Shown piece by piece: positions 49,018 to 58,760 of a DNA stretch of 64,000 bases. The stretch is from contig CAYZTM010000021.1 in assembly GCA_964481425.1 (NCBI GenBank), positions 1 through 64,000 of the forward strand, given 5' to 3'. Below the pieces are notes generated by a model, which was given only the letters and a program-made list of their open reading frames with translations, did not search any database and was not told the DNA's origin. The number at the start of each line of letters is the position of its first letter. The first letter of the stretch is position 1. The stretch comes from MKUN01 sp964481425 (lineage in GTDB: Bacteria > Bacteroidota > Bacteroidia > Chitinophagales > Chitinophagaceae). Made by a program: the position numbers and the translations under genes.

Positions 49018-50262
49018 TTATGCTGTGTTCGCTTTGGCTCGTTCTATATAATCATGCCCTTGCCAGAGCAGGAAAAACAAATATACGAACACACCGTATT
49101 GTATCTCCAAAACGGGGTTGATCAATAACTCTATGAACAGGATCTGCCATATGATGTAGAGGAAAAAGCCGCCCCGCTGTCGTCGTATCCAGGTAAGGGG
49201 CATGAAGACCCAGATGGCAAATAGTATGGCGGCAGGTATGCCGCAGGCCAGGGCCACTACCATGAACTGGTTGTGCGGCAGCAGCACCTGCTCCTCTTTG
49301 GTGCCGGGATACCACTTGTTGTAACCGGCACGCATGGAGTCCATCATGTCGCCGGCCCCTACACCGAAGAGGGGGTGTTTTTTGATGGCTTTGAGGGCAA
49401 CGTCGTAAGACATCCAGCGGCCCATGTCGCTATAGTTGGCCGACATCTCGCCCTGGTCGTACACGATCATCATATAGCTCATATAGCCAATGCGCATCTT
49501 GAAGGTGGGGATGTAGGTGATGGCCAGTGCAAAAAAGACGACGAGGGCCGTTATGATGCCTATACCTACCCAGCGGCTCTTGCGGATGCCCATGAAGATG
49601 CCCCAGGCAACAACGAAGATATACCACATGAGCAGGCCGGTACGCGCGGCCAGTATATGCAGGTAGACGCTCAGGAGAACAACGGCTATGCCTATGAACC
49701 AACGAACGAAGCCCTTGCTGAGCGAGGGGAAGATGTACACGCACCATGCAATAAATGCCGTTATAGAGAGGCTGAAAACGATATGATCGTTCTTGGCGGG
49801 TGTTGGCAGCAGGTGCGAGACCGCATACTCATCCACAAAGTGGCTAACATGCCCAATGAGCGGATACACACTGTATGCCGCACCGGCCAGGAAGAGCAGG
49901 GCCACGCCGATGGTAAAGGCCTGTAATTGTTTATTACTGAGCTTTGGGCTGAATGCGAAGGCAAAGGGGAAAATGAGCACAGGCAGCTTTACCTGGAAGC
50001 GTTCGGCCCACAGAGGTATATCATGGCTCCAGAAATAAGATATGCCATACATGGCCACCCAGGCAAAACCCAGCCACCACCAGCGCTGCCGGAACCAGTA
50101 GCGGGGATGCACATCGCGGATGGCATTGAGCACAAATGCTACCATGGACATGGAGAGCAGGGCACGCGAGAACAGGAAACCGACCATCATCGCAAATGCC
50201 GTAAAAACAGCAATATTGGACTTGGATAAAACTTTATGGATCAGATCGCTATTTTTGTTCAA
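49018..50262 (-). CDS. O-antigen ligase/polymerase family membrane protein
   Basis: A 414-residue multi-pass membrane protein with about eleven hydrophobic helices. The ligase signature KKHPLFGVGAGDMMDSMRAGYNKWYPG...LLPHNQFMVVALACG (large periplasmic loop with the conserved His) is characteristic of the WaaL/Wzy_C family. Such enzymes join undecaprenyl-linked polysaccharide to lipid A core or polymerise it. It is divergent from meaB and close to other polysaccharide genes (51.3-55.4 kb), which supports a surface-glycan role. Confidence 0.85.
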   Translation of the reverse strand: MNKNSDLIHKVLSKSNIAVFTAFAMMVGFLFSRALLSMSMVAFVLNAIRDVHPRYWFRQRWWWLGFAWVAMYGISYFWSHDIPLWAERFQVKLPVLIFPFAFAFSPKLSNKQLQAFTIGVALLFLAGAAYSVYPLIGHVSHFVDEYAVSHLLPTPAKNDHIVFSLSITAFIAWCVYIFPSLSKGFVRWFIGIAVVLLSVYLHILAARTGLLMWYIFVVAWGIFMGIRKSRWVGIGIITALVVFFALAITYIPTFKMRIGYMSYMMIVYDQGEMSANYSDMGRWMSYDVALKAIKKHPLFGVGAGDMMDSMRAGYNKWYPGTKEEQVLLPHNQFMVVALACGIPAAILFAIWVFMPLTWIRRQRGGFFLYIIWQILFIELLINPVLEIQYGVFVYLFFLLWQGHDYIERAKANTA

Positions 50263-50307
50263 GAAGCAGGGGGATTACAATTCTATAACGAACATAAACA
50301 TTTTTTA

Positions 50308-51231
50308 GTGCTGGACAATATAAACGGGCTACTGGAGGGAATAAAAAAGGGCGATCAACGCTCTATCGCCAAGGCTATCACCCTTGTGGAGAATAGCCTG
50401 CCCGGGCATGAGGAATTGCTCCTGCAACTGGAAAATACACAAAAGGCGCTGGTGACCGGCATTACCGGCCCTCCGGGTGCTGGTAAAAGCACCCTTGTGA
50501 ATGCGCTGCTGCGGCACTGGGTGAACGAAGGCAAACATGTGGCCGTAATAGCTGTGGACCCATCCTCCCCATTCAATTACGGGGCCATATTGGGCGACAG
50601 GATAAGGATGAGCGATTTTTACAATAACCCTAATGTGTTCATCCGCTCGCTGGCAACAAGGGGCGCCCTGGGCGGGCTGAACCCCAAAATCATAGAGATA
50701 TGCGATGTGGTTAAAAATGCGCCCTTCGACCATATCCTTGTAGAAACAGTGGGTGTAGGCCAGAGCGAGGTGGAGATAGCGGGGCTGGCCGACTGCACCG
50801 TGGTTACGCTGGTACCCGAAGCTGGTGATACCATACAAACCATGAAAGCAGGCATCATGGAGATCGCTAATATATTCGTGGTGAATAAGGCAGACCGGGA
50901 AGCTGCAGAAGCTATGTACCGTAACCTGAAAATACTGACACACGAACGCGCTCATGGAGCGCAGGAGGTGCCCGTCGTCAAGACCATAGCAACAGAACAA
51001 AAGGGGATCGATGAACTGGCCGCTGCTATAGATGAATACCTTGCTACGCAAAACGCGGACCCTGAAAAGCGCCTGCACCTGATGACAGAAAAAAGCTGGC
51101 AACTCATGCAAGCCGGCAAGATGAAACATATAGACAAAAACCAACTCAGGCTACAGCTTTCACAACAGATAAAGCAAACGGGGTTCAATCTCTATTCTTT
51201 TACAAGGGATTTTGAGGCAAAGCATAATTGA
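50308..51231 (+). CDS. meaB: Methylmalonyl-CoA mutase-associated GTPase (MeaB/ArgK)
   Basis: A 307-residue G3E-type GTPase that protects and reactivates adenosylcobalamin-dependent methylmalonyl-CoA mutase. Motifs are Walker A GPPGAGKST, VDPSSPFNYGAILGDRIRM, ETVGVGQSEVEI and NKADREAA. I chose GTG at 50308 because the family N-terminus starts near GLLEGIKKGDQRSIAKAIT. The in-frame ATG at 50236 would overlap the divergent ligase gene by 27 nt and add a non-conserved extension. The mutase genes are not in this window. Confidence 0.9.
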   Translation: MLDNINGLLEGIKKGDQRSIAKAITLVENSLPGHEELLLQLENTQKALVTGITGPPGAGKSTLVNALLRHWVNEGKHVAVIAVDPSSPFNYGAILGDRIRMSDFYNNPNVFIRSLATRGALGGLNPKIIEICDVVKNAPFDHILVETVGVGQSEVEIAGLADCTVVTLVPEAGDTIQTMKAGIMEIANIFVVNKADREAAEAMYRNLKILTHERAHGAQEVPVVKTIATEQKGIDELAAAIDEYLATQNADPEKRLHLMTEKSWQLMQAGKMKHIDKNQLRLQLSQQIKQTGFNLYSFTRDFEAKHN

Positions 51232-51303
51232 ATGCCGGACGCCTGCGAACTATACTTACGCTACAGCTTTTTAGTACTTTTAAATGCCATTCAGCATTAT
51301 TAA

Positions 51304-52899
51304 ATGAATATCATCCGCCTGTACCATACCGTCAAACACCTGCGCTTTGAACAGTGGTATTACAGGTTTTATTATAAGGTCAAAAAAGCTTTTTACCGTT
51401 ATCCACAAGTTCCTGTGAAAGCCTTAGAGGCTGCGTCATCTTTCCCAAAAATACAGTTTCCCTTGAGGGATGACGCAGCGCTGTATAAAGCAAGGGGCAA
51501 TACATTCAGTTTCCTGAACAAGAGCCATTCTTTTGGTAATAATATTGACTGGAATTACGGGGCTGAAGGAAAATTGTGGACCTACAATCTTAACTATTTT
51601 GGCTGGCTCAATGACGAGGACATTCCGCTTGCAGAACGCGTTGCTACAATATCGGATCATTGCTCAAAAGAGGACCTGCTGAAAGATGGTGCAGAGCCCT
51701 ACCCCATTTCGGTAAGAGGCATGAACTGGATCAAATTCTTTAGCAGGCACGACATCCGGGAAAGCACTTTCGATGAATGCCTATACCGGCAATATGATAA
51801 ACTGGCTGCCTTCCCTGAATATCATTTGCTTGCCAATCACCTGCTGGAGAATAGTTTTTCCTTATTTTTTGCAGCGCATTATTTTAATGACAACCATTTT
51901 CACCAATTAAGCACGAGGCTACTCAAGTCACAACTTAAGGAACAAACATTAGCTGACGGCGGGCATTATGAGCAGAGCCCCATGTACCATTGCGTCCTAC
52001 TGGCAGGCCTGCTGGACTGTATCCTGCTGGCAGAAAATTCTGACCGGTTTAACGACCCAGTATTATTACAAGTCATGCGGCATACTACCGCCCGGATGCT
52101 TGGCTGGTTGCAGGCATTTTGCTTTAGAGATGGCAATTATGCTATGTTTGGAGATTCCGGCCCGGGAATAGCGCCCGCTCCCCTATGGCTGAAAGAATAT
52201 GGGAAACAGCTAAATATTGATGAAATTACAACTGAGCTAAAAGAATGCGGGTATCGCAAATACAGTACGGATAATTATGAAATGATAGTTGATGCCGGCA
52301 ATATAAGCCCCGCTTACCAGGCCGGCCATGCACATGCTGATACCTTTAGCTTTTGCCTGAATGTGCGGGGTGTACCAATAATAACTGACACCGGCATATC
52401 GACCTATGAACGAAATGAACGCAGAGCCTTAGAACGGGGTACTGCTGCTCATAACACTATAACGATCAATGGTAAAGATTCATCTGAAGTGTGGGCGGCT
52501 TTCAGGACAGGGAAAAGAGCGCAGGTGCAAGTACAGGAACAAAACAGCTCAGGCATTGTCATGTCGCATGATGGTTTCGGTAACGAGGGAATTACCCATA
52601 AGCGAAGCATAAAATGTGATAACCTAAAAATAACAATAGTGGATGAGCTGGATGGTTATAAAGCGCAGGAGGCAATATCATATTTACATTTTCATCCTGA
52701 TGTACGAATAGTACGCGACAGCGAAGATCAGTTTACAGCAGGCGATATACGTATCCGTATTAGCGGAGCCTATAGTATTGGTTTGCATAATTACCTATAT
52801 TGCAAAGATTACAACCTGCTTGCCGGGGCGCAATGCCTGCAAGCGCATGTAGGAGAACGTGCTGAGGTAGTAATAGAACTAATAAGCTATGCTGGTTGA
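51304..52899 (+). CDS. Heparinase II/III-family protein
   Basis: A 531-residue protein without signal peptide. The N-terminal part is an alpha/alpha toroid (WNYGAEGKLWTYNLNYFGWLND, GMNWIKFFSRHDI, EYHLLANHLLENSFSLFFAAHYF). The heparinase II/III C-terminal beta domain follows (HAHADTFSFCLNVRGVPIITDTGISTYE...RGTAAHNTITINGKDSSEVW). Cytoplasmic versions like this occur in capsule and O-antigen clusters next to UDP-GlcNAc 2-epimerase, where they are thought to trim or modify acidic polysaccharide. It overlaps the epimerase gene by 11 nt. The 51841-51900 line is only about 32% GC. Confidence 0.86.
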   Translation: MNIIRLYHTVKHLRFEQWYYRFYYKVKKAFYRYPQVPVKALEAASSFPKIQFPLRDDAALYKARGNTFSFLNKSHSFGNNIDWNYGAEGKLWTYNLNYFGWLNDEDIPLAERVATISDHCSKEDLLKDGAEPYPISVRGMNWIKFFSRHDIRESTFDECLYRQYDKLAAFPEYHLLANHLLENSFSLFFAAHYFNDNHFHQLSTRLLKSQLKEQTLADGGHYEQSPMYHCVLLAGLLDCILLAENSDRFNDPVLLQVMRHTTARMLGWLQAFCFRDGNYAMFGDSGPGIAPAPLWLKEYGKQLNIDEITTELKECGYRKYSTDNYEMIVDAGNISPAYQAGHAHADTFSFCLNVRGVPIITDTGISTYERNERRALERGTAAHNTITINGKDSSEVWAAFRTGKRAQVQVQEQNSSGIVMSHDGFGNEGITHKRSIKCDNLKITIVDELDGYKAQEAISYLHFHPDVRIVRDSEDQFTAGDIRIRISGAYSIGLHNYLYCKDYNLLAGAQCLQAHVGERAEVVIELISYAG

Positions 52900-53980
52900 T
52901 ATAATTGCAGGTGCCAGGCCAAATTTTATGAAGATAGCCCCTGTTATAGAGGCTATACAGAAGGAACAAAGGAGAGGGACCAACATACGCTACCGCCTTG
53001 TTCATACCGGTCAGCATTATGACAGGAATATGAGCGACTCTTTTTTCGAACAACTGGGCATACCCAAGCCTTCGATAAACCTTGAGGCGGGCAGCGGTTC
53101 ACAGGCCGAACAAACGGCAGCTATAATGACACGTTACGAGAAGGTACTGCAGTCCGCAAAACCTGACCTTGTGATCGTGGTTGGTGATGTTACATCGACC
53201 ATGGCATGTGCTATCACTGCAAAAAAAATGGGCAATATCAAAGTAGCCCATATTGAGGCTGGTATACGCAGCAATGATATGAGCATGCCCGAGGAAATAA
53301 ACCGGATCGTTACAGATTCTATCTGCGATTATTTCTTTACCACAACGCATACCGCCAATGAAAACCTGCGCGAGGCGGGCGTACCTGATGAGCGCATCTT
53401 TTTTGTAGGCAACACCATGATAGACACCTTGCTGAAACAAGCGCCATTGTTTCACCAACCTGCATTCTGGAACAAGCTGAAACTGCAGCCACAACAATAT
53501 CTTGTACTAACACTGCACCGACCTAATAACGTGGACAATGTTGCCGACCTTAAGGCGATCCTTGTAGCGATCATCAAGGCATCAAGGGGGTTCCCAATCA
53601 TCTTTCCCATGCACCCACGTACGGCCAAAACTTATGAGGCTTTGGGCATACGCTCACCGAACCTGCACATTTGCGAGCCGCTTAGCTACCTGCAATTCAA
53701 TTACCTGGTACAACATGCCAAGGCTGTGATAACCGACTCAGGCGGTATACAGGAAGAGACCACCGTAATGCATGTGCCCTGTATCACACTCAGGGACAAT
53801 ACAGAACGCCCAGAGACCTGTACAATGGGAACAAACGAACTGATCGGTACCAAACCCGAGGCCATTGCCCCCATCATGGAGAAACTATTCTCCGGAAATT
53901 GGAAAAAAGGGAACATACCCTATATGTGGGATGGCAAAGCAGCAGAACGCATAGTCAGCGTACTGAAAAATATGGTATAG
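52889..53980 (+). CDS. wecB: UDP-N-acetylglucosamine 2-epimerase (non-hydrolysing)
   Basis: A 363-residue GT-B-fold epimerase converting UDP-GlcNAc to UDP-ManNAc for surface polysaccharides. Diagnostic blocks are GARPNFMKIAPVI, HTGQHYDRNMSDSFFEQL, VVGDVTSTMACAITAKKM, HIEAGIRSNDMSMPEEINR, HRPNNVD and SDSGGIQEETTVMHVPCITLRDNTERPET. All catalytic region motifs (SGGIQEE, RDNTERPE) are intact. It overlaps the heparinase-like gene by 11 nt, so the two are coupled, and a WecA-type transferase follows at 54180. Confidence 0.93.
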   Translation: MLVDIIAGARPNFMKIAPVIEAIQKEQRRGTNIRYRLVHTGQHYDRNMSDSFFEQLGIPKPSINLEAGSGSQAEQTAAIMTRYEKVLQSAKPDLVIVVGDVTSTMACAITAKKMGNIKVAHIEAGIRSNDMSMPEEINRIVTDSICDYFFTTTHTANENLREAGVPDERIFFVGNTMIDTLLKQAPLFHQPAFWNKLKLQPQQYLVLTLHRPNNVDNVADLKAILVAIIKASRGFPIIFPMHPRTAKTYEALGIRSPNLHICEPLSYLQFNYLVQHAKAVITDSGGIQEETTVMHVPCITLRDNTERPETCTMGTNELIGTKPEAIAPIMEKLFSGNWKKGNIPYMWDGKAAERIVSVLKNMV

Positions 53981-54061
53981 TTATTGTGGCCAATCCTTAT
54001 ACGGGTATTACAACGGCAGCGATACACATATAATATCTCTTTATTTTTTATTAAGTTGTTA

Positions 54062-54096
54062 TTGCCAAAAACTGTAAAAACAATAATGTATTTTTG
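54062..54096 (+). promoter_or_regulatory. Candidate promoter of the WecA-type gene
   Basis: TATTTTTG at 54089-54096 matches TAnnTTTG. The nearest TTG is at 54062-54064, 24 nt upstream, slightly long for a -33 spacing. The predicted leader is about 75-80 nt. Confidence 0.35.
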
Positions 54097-54179
54097 CTTT
54101 AAGTATAGCCGGGATAAGGGACAAAACAAGAGCTAAATCTTTTACTTACATTACAAGGCACAAGCCCGGATATCATTTT

Positions 54180-55406
54180 ATGATCGAATTGCCACCTTAT
54201 ATCATTTACCTGGCCGCATTTGCCACCGCCCTGGTGATCAGTATGGTCTCGATCCCCCGTATCATCTATGTGGCAAAAAGAAAACGTCTATTCGACGTAC
54301 CCGACAACAAGAGAAAAGTACATATCAATATCATCCCCAATCTTGGTGGTATAGGCATCTTCTTTGCATACATCATTGTTACCTCCCTGTTCATAAAAAC
54401 ATCTTCGCTGGATAAATGGAACTACATATGTGCCTCATCGGTGCTGCTGTTCCTTACCGGGCTGAACGATGACCTGATCACTATTACCCCCAAACAAAAG
54501 TTTGTTGCACAATTTGTTGCTGCTATCATAACCGTTTACTTCGCAGATATTCGTATCAATTCCCTGCACGGCTTCTTTGGCATCTACCAGTTACCACTAT
54601 GGGCCAGCCTGGGCTTTACGGTGCTTGGCGTCATGTTCGTAACCAATGCCTTCAACCTGATAGACGGTATAGATGGCCTCGCCGCCAGCATCGGCTTGCT
54701 TTGCTCCATTACATTAGGCATTTGTCTTGCCCTGCTGGATAATTTCGGAGGGGCATGTATTGCTTTTAGCCTGGCGGGCGCTATCATCGGCTTCCTGAGA
54801 TACAATATATCGCCGGCGAAGATATTTATGGGAGATACGGGCTCGCTGCTTATAGGTTTTACTATTTCCATACTCTGCATCCTGTTCATACATTCGTTTG
54901 CACCGGGCAAGCCCCTCATGTCAGTAGTCCACAATCCCCGCGGCGGTATGGTGATCGCATTGTCAGTTCTCTTTGTACCTGTATTCGATTCGTTCCGCGT
55001 ATTCATTGCCCGCATCCTGAAAGGGGGATCACCTTTCCATGCGGACAAAACACACCTGCACCATTACCTGATGGATATAGGTTTTGGCCATTCGCAGATC
55101 GTGACCATATTGCTTACATCGAACGTGCTCATCATTATCGTATCGCTCCTGGTACAGGATTACAACCCCAACATTGCACTATTAAGTATCTGCTGCCTCA
55201 CCTTCGGGCTTTACGCCATATTATACTTCATGAGGAAAAAGCGCCTTAGCAAAGAATTACGATTGATGAAATCGCCTGCCGATGCTGCAATAAACGGAGT
55301 AAAAAACGGGGCACCATCACTGAGCGCCAATGTGTACCAGGTATCTGATGCCATGAGCAGCCGGGACAGCATTACGCCAACAACCACTCCAAGAAAAAAT
55401 CAGTAA
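54180..55406 (+). CDS. Undecaprenyl-phosphate GlcNAc/sugar-1-phosphate transferase (WecA/MraY family)
   Basis: A 408-residue polytopic membrane protein with about eleven helices. Signature motifs are PDNKRKVH near the N-terminus, GLNDDLITITPKQKFVAQF (catalytic DD motif), NAFNLIDGIDGLAAS (NxxNxxDGxDGL), FMGDTGSLLIGF and the PVFDSFRVF...HADKTHLHHYL His-rich loop of WecA-type enzymes. It starts lipid-linked glycan synthesis by moving a sugar-1-phosphate onto undecaprenyl phosphate. The His-rich end favours WecA over MraY. The C-terminal tail is Ser/Thr-rich. Together with the 2-epimerase and ligase it forms a loose polysaccharide locus. Confidence 0.9.
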   Translation: MIELPPYIIYLAAFATALVISMVSIPRIIYVAKRKRLFDVPDNKRKVHINIIPNLGGIGIFFAYIIVTSLFIKTSSLDKWNYICASSVLLFLTGLNDDLITITPKQKFVAQFVAAIITVYFADIRINSLHGFFGIYQLPLWASLGFTVLGVMFVTNAFNLIDGIDGLAASIGLLCSITLGICLALLDNFGGACIAFSLAGAIIGFLRYNISPAKIFMGDTGSLLIGFTISILCILFIHSFAPGKPLMSVVHNPRGGMVIALSVLFVPVFDSFRVFIARILKGGSPFHADKTHLHHYLMDIGFGHSQIVTILLTSNVLIIIVSLLVQDYNPNIALLSICCLTFGLYAILYFMRKKRLSKELRLMKSPADAAINGVKNGAPSLSANVYQVSDAMSSRDSITPTTTPRKNQ

Positions 55407-55415
55407 AACAGTTTA

Positions 55416-56726
55416 TTATTCTATCATGTAGGATGCGTCCTCGTAGCGGTACCAGTACACCCGTTCGTTCTCGTTGTACAGCACCTCACCATTCACATCC
55501 CAGCGATGCTTAATGTCATAACGGGTAAAAGGTACCATTGCGTTATCGGACATGTTCTCGTTAAAGATAGTACCATAACGGTTCAGCAAGTATGCATACC
55601 AGAACAGGGTCTCATAACCACGGCAAACAGTTTCGTTTGGCTTTGTTCCGAAGCTTTTACTACAAACATCGCTAAGATAACGACCTTGCTGTGTTGTGAG
55701 GTCATAGTAAGATGGTGCCGTAAGATAAATAACGAGGTTGGGGAATGCGTCGGCCTTGCGGAGATCGGCCATGCCCCGCCATGAAGGCATACCATACACT
55801 TCGAACTTATAGGCCGGGAAATCATGATACAATTGCTTCAGTAATGAGTCGGCATAGCCAATGTCCATAATAGCCATTATGATCACGTTGGTCTCTTTCG
55901 GCGAAAACACATCGGCCAATGTTTCCTTCCCGGGCATTTGGTTGCAGAGCACCTTTACGAACCTGTTGTCCCGATCCTCGGCGGCATCCATGACAAAATT
56001 GAAAGCGCTCTCATCCAGTGGTACAAAACTACGCCTGTAAACCGCTATAGTTGCATTCTTATGTTGCTTCTGGGCCTTCCACATTATGGCCTCGCAATGC
56101 GTTTGCAAAGTAGGCTGCAGTATAGTAAAATAAGGATTATCTACAATGCCTGCATCTGAAGGCGAGGCCGCAGATACAAAATTGATCTCATGTTTTTTAG
56201 CGAACTGTGCAATAACAGGCATCTGGGGAGATTGGATAGCGCCAATGATCAGATCAGACTTATCCAGTACTTTATTACGGACCAGGGCTTCCGGAGACTC
56301 TGATACACCCGCCACATCATGTATATATACATCAACCTGGAAGCCCAACTTATTCAAGGTATCGGCTGCCAACTGCACACCCTGGCAAAAATCGGCCCCA
56401 GTTGTTGCTTTTTCAGGCACCCTTCCTTTGTAAGCCGGTTTATTATCTTTTACCAATTCGTCCAGATAAAGCGGGGCCAGGACATCAATCCTATAGCGGG
56501 CCCTTTTCTCAGTGCGAGGATAATCGAAAGACTGTTTCCGGCGATATCGCGGCGGCTCATTACGCAAAGGCGGGGCCTCATCAAGATGTTTCTTCTCGCT
56601 GCTATGCTGTCGTTGTGGCGGCTCATCTTTCCGGAACCAATGTTTCCAGAACTGGGCATCCGCCCTGCGCGACTGGCAAAGCGACAAAAGAATAAAAACA
56701 GATATCAGCGATACTCGGGCCTTCAT
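55416..56726 (-). CDS. Exported periplasmic-binding-fold protein
   Basis: A 436-residue protein with signal peptide (MKARVSLISVFILLSLC...ADAQ) and a basic, Pro-rich linker (about 26-75), then a type I periplasmic-binding fold (about 76-410): YRIDVLAPLYLDELV, GADFCQGVQLAADTLNKLGFQVDVYIHD, DLIIGAIQSPQMPVIAQFAKKHEINFVSAASPSD. It resembles branched-chain amino acid ABC receptors and LpoA-like proteins, but no transporter genes are adjacent. It ends 9 nt past the convergent WecA-type gene and begins 12 nt downstream of guaA. Ligand unknown. Confidence 0.82.
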   Translation of the reverse strand: MKARVSLISVFILLSLCQSRRADAQFWKHWFRKDEPPQRQHSSEKKHLDEAPPLRNEPPRYRRKQSFDYPRTEKRARYRIDVLAPLYLDELVKDNKPAYKGRVPEKATTGADFCQGVQLAADTLNKLGFQVDVYIHDVAGVSESPEALVRNKVLDKSDLIIGAIQSPQMPVIAQFAKKHEINFVSAASPSDAGIVDNPYFTILQPTLQTHCEAIMWKAQKQHKNATIAVYRRSFVPLDESAFNFVMDAAEDRDNRFVKVLCNQMPGKETLADVFSPKETNVIIMAIMDIGYADSLLKQLYHDFPAYKFEVYGMPSWRGMADLRKADAFPNLVIYLTAPSYYDLTTQQGRYLSDVCSKSFGTKPNETVCRGYETLFWYAYLLNRYGTIFNENMSDNAMVPFTRYDIKHRWDVNGEVLYNENERVYWYRYEDASYMIE

Positions 56727-56738
56727 AATACATTCCTG

Positions 56739-58277
56739 TTATTCCCACTCAATAGTTGCAGGAGGTTTCGAGCTGATGTCGTACACCACCCTGTTGATGC
56801 CTTTTACCCGGTTAATGATGTCGTTGGATACTTTGGCCAGGAACTCGTGCGGCAAGTGCGCCCAGTCCGCAGTCATACCATCTACGGAAGTAACGGCACG
56901 CAATGCTACTGTAAACTCGTAAGTACGTTCGTCGCCCATTACGCCAACGCTCTGCACCGGCAACAAAATAGTGCCCGCCTGCCAGACCTGCGTGTAAAGG
57001 CCACTGTCGCGAAGATGCTGTATGTATATCGCATCAGCCTCCTGAAGCAATTTCACCTTTTCTTCGCTAACAGCTCCTAATATACGTATGCCTAAGCCCG
57101 GTCCCGGGAAGGGATGCCTGCTCAGGAAAATATCGTCGATGCCTAATTCGCGTCCTATTTTGCGCACTTCGTCTTTGAAGAGGAAACGCAAGGGTTCAAC
57201 CAGCGCCAGGTGCATCTTCTCGGGAAGACCACCTACATTATGATGCGATTTGATGGTAGCCGAGGGGCCATGCACCGACAGCGATTCGATCACATCGGGG
57301 TATATGGTACCCTGCCCCAGGAAACTTACGTCGCTGAGCGCTGAAGCCTCCTCCTGGAACACATCTATGAACAACCCACCTATTATCTTACGTTTCTTCT
57401 CAGGATCTGATACGCCATCGAGTGCAGTGTAAAACCGTTGTTTGGCATCTACCCCCTTGGTATTGAGACCAAGATGCTTGTAGCCTTCCAACACCTGCTC
57501 AAACTCATCCTTACGTAAAAGGCCGTTATCAACGAATATGCAATAGAGATTATCCCCAATGGCATGATGTACCAGTGTGGCGGCCACTGTTGAGTCTACA
57601 CCACCACTTAAGGCCATTACTACTTTCTTATCGCCTACTTCCTGTTTTATACGTTCAACTGTTTCGTGAACGAATGATGCCGGAGTCCAGTCTTGCCGGC
57701 AGCCGCAAATATCCACTACGAAGTTCTTCAGCAATTGCCGGCCATCGGTACTATGAGTTACCTCCGGATGAAACTGAATACCGTAAACGGGATTTACAGC
57801 ATAAGAATCACTTGCCTTAAAAGCAGCAACAGGAATGCTCTCTGTACGCGCGATAACGGTAAAATCGTCCGGTAATTTCTTAATGGTATCGCTATGGCTC
57901 ATCCAGACCTGCGAGTTGGGCGCCACAGTGGCCATTAATTCATCATGAACGAGGTGCTGTAAATGAGCTCGCCCATATTCACGATGCGTGGATTTACCCA
58001 CTTCACCTCCGGACTGCTGTGCAAGCAATTGTGCACCATAACATACAGAAAGGACCGGCAGGTGATTGGCAATAGCCTTTATATCGGGCTTGGGCGCCTG
58101 TGGATCATTAACTGAAAAAGGACTGCCCGAAAGCACTACCCCCTTCAAAGTATCGTCGTACTGCACCGGTTTGGTGCAGGGCTGTATCTCGCAATAGACA
58201 TTCAGCTCGCGAATGGCACGGGCAATAAGCTGCGTGAACTGCGAGCCGAAATCAAGGATGAGAATTTTATCGTTCAT
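56739..58277 (-). CDS. guaA: GMP synthase (glutamine-hydrolysing)
   Basis: A 512-residue enzyme converting XMP to GMP. The N-terminal class I glutamine amidotransferase (about 1-190) has the catalytic Cys in LSVCYGAQLLAQ and the His-Glu pair in GIQFHPEVTHS. The ATP pyrophosphatase domain has the PP-loop ALSGGVDSTVAATLVH. The C-terminal dimerisation domain ends VVYDISSKPPATIEWE. Size and order are canonical. It lies between DUF3467 upstream (gap 18 nt) and the binding-fold protein downstream, all on the minus strand. Confidence 0.96.
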   Translation of the reverse strand: MNDKILILDFGSQFTQLIARAIRELNVYCEIQPCTKPVQYDDTLKGVVLSGSPFSVNDPQAPKPDIKAIANHLPVLSVCYGAQLLAQQSGGEVGKSTHREYGRAHLQHLVHDELMATVAPNSQVWMSHSDTIKKLPDDFTVIARTESIPVAAFKASDSYAVNPVYGIQFHPEVTHSTDGRQLLKNFVVDICGCRQDWTPASFVHETVERIKQEVGDKKVVMALSGGVDSTVAATLVHHAIGDNLYCIFVDNGLLRKDEFEQVLEGYKHLGLNTKGVDAKQRFYTALDGVSDPEKKRKIIGGLFIDVFQEEASALSDVSFLGQGTIYPDVIESLSVHGPSATIKSHHNVGGLPEKMHLALVEPLRFLFKDEVRKIGRELGIDDIFLSRHPFPGPGLGIRILGAVSEEKVKLLQEADAIYIQHLRDSGLYTQVWQAGTILLPVQSVGVMGDERTYEFTVALRAVTSVDGMTADWAHLPHEFLAKVSNDIINRVKGINRVVYDISSKPPATIEWE

Positions 58278-58295
58278 TGAACCGGTATAATAATA

Positions 58296-58619
58296 TTAAG
58301 CTTGTCCTGCAGGACCGTTGAAAGCAAAAGGCAATGCGGGCGCTTCCTGGTCCTTGATCACACCGTATTGCGCTTCGAAACGCTTTACATTCTCAATGAG
58401 TGCCTTCATCAGGCGCTTGGCATGCTGCGGGGTCATCACTACACGCGATTTCACTTTTGCTTTGGGCATATTGGGCATTACATTCACATAATCTATTACA
58501 AATTCTGCAAATGAATGGGTTATGATAGCCAGGTTGGCGTAGGTGCCATCGGCCATTTCTTCCGTTAATTCTATATTCAGTTGTTGTTCTGCCGGTGCCG
58601 GTATTTGTTGATCTGCCAT
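58296..58619 (-). CDS. DUF3467 family protein
   Basis: A 107-residue protein. The start at 58619 (MADQQIPAPAEQQLNIELTE) fits the family; the longer upstream extension is hydrophobic and out of character. The core YANLAIITHSFAEFVIDYVNVMPNMPKAKVKSRVVMTPQHAKRLMKALIENV matches DUF3467, a small conserved protein of unknown function with a predicted DNA- or ligand-binding beta-sheet. It sits 18 nt before guaA on the same strand. Confidence 0.9.
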   Translation of the reverse strand: MADQQIPAPAEQQLNIELTEEMADGTYANLAIITHSFAEFVIDYVNVMPNMPKAKVKSRVVMTPQHAKRLMKALIENVKRFEAQYGVIKDQEAPALPFAFNGPAGQA

Positions 58620-58746
58620 AAAATAGTAGTTTGAATCAGGCTGCGAAATTAACAAAAGAAAGGTCACCGCCCTAATAAGGAGAGCAAAGCAGTGTTAAAC
58701 AATATTTTCCCGTTCGGCAGGCGCACTCATTATGCTATTTTTATGT

Positions 58747-58754
58747 TAGTTTTG
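58747..58754 (+). promoter_or_regulatory. -7-like element directly before gldD
   Basis: TAGTTTTG matches TAnnTTTG and ends 6 nt before the gldD ATG, so transcription would start at or near the start codon. No -33 TTG is seen at 19-21 nt. Confidence 0.35.
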
Positions 58755-58760
58755 GCAGCC

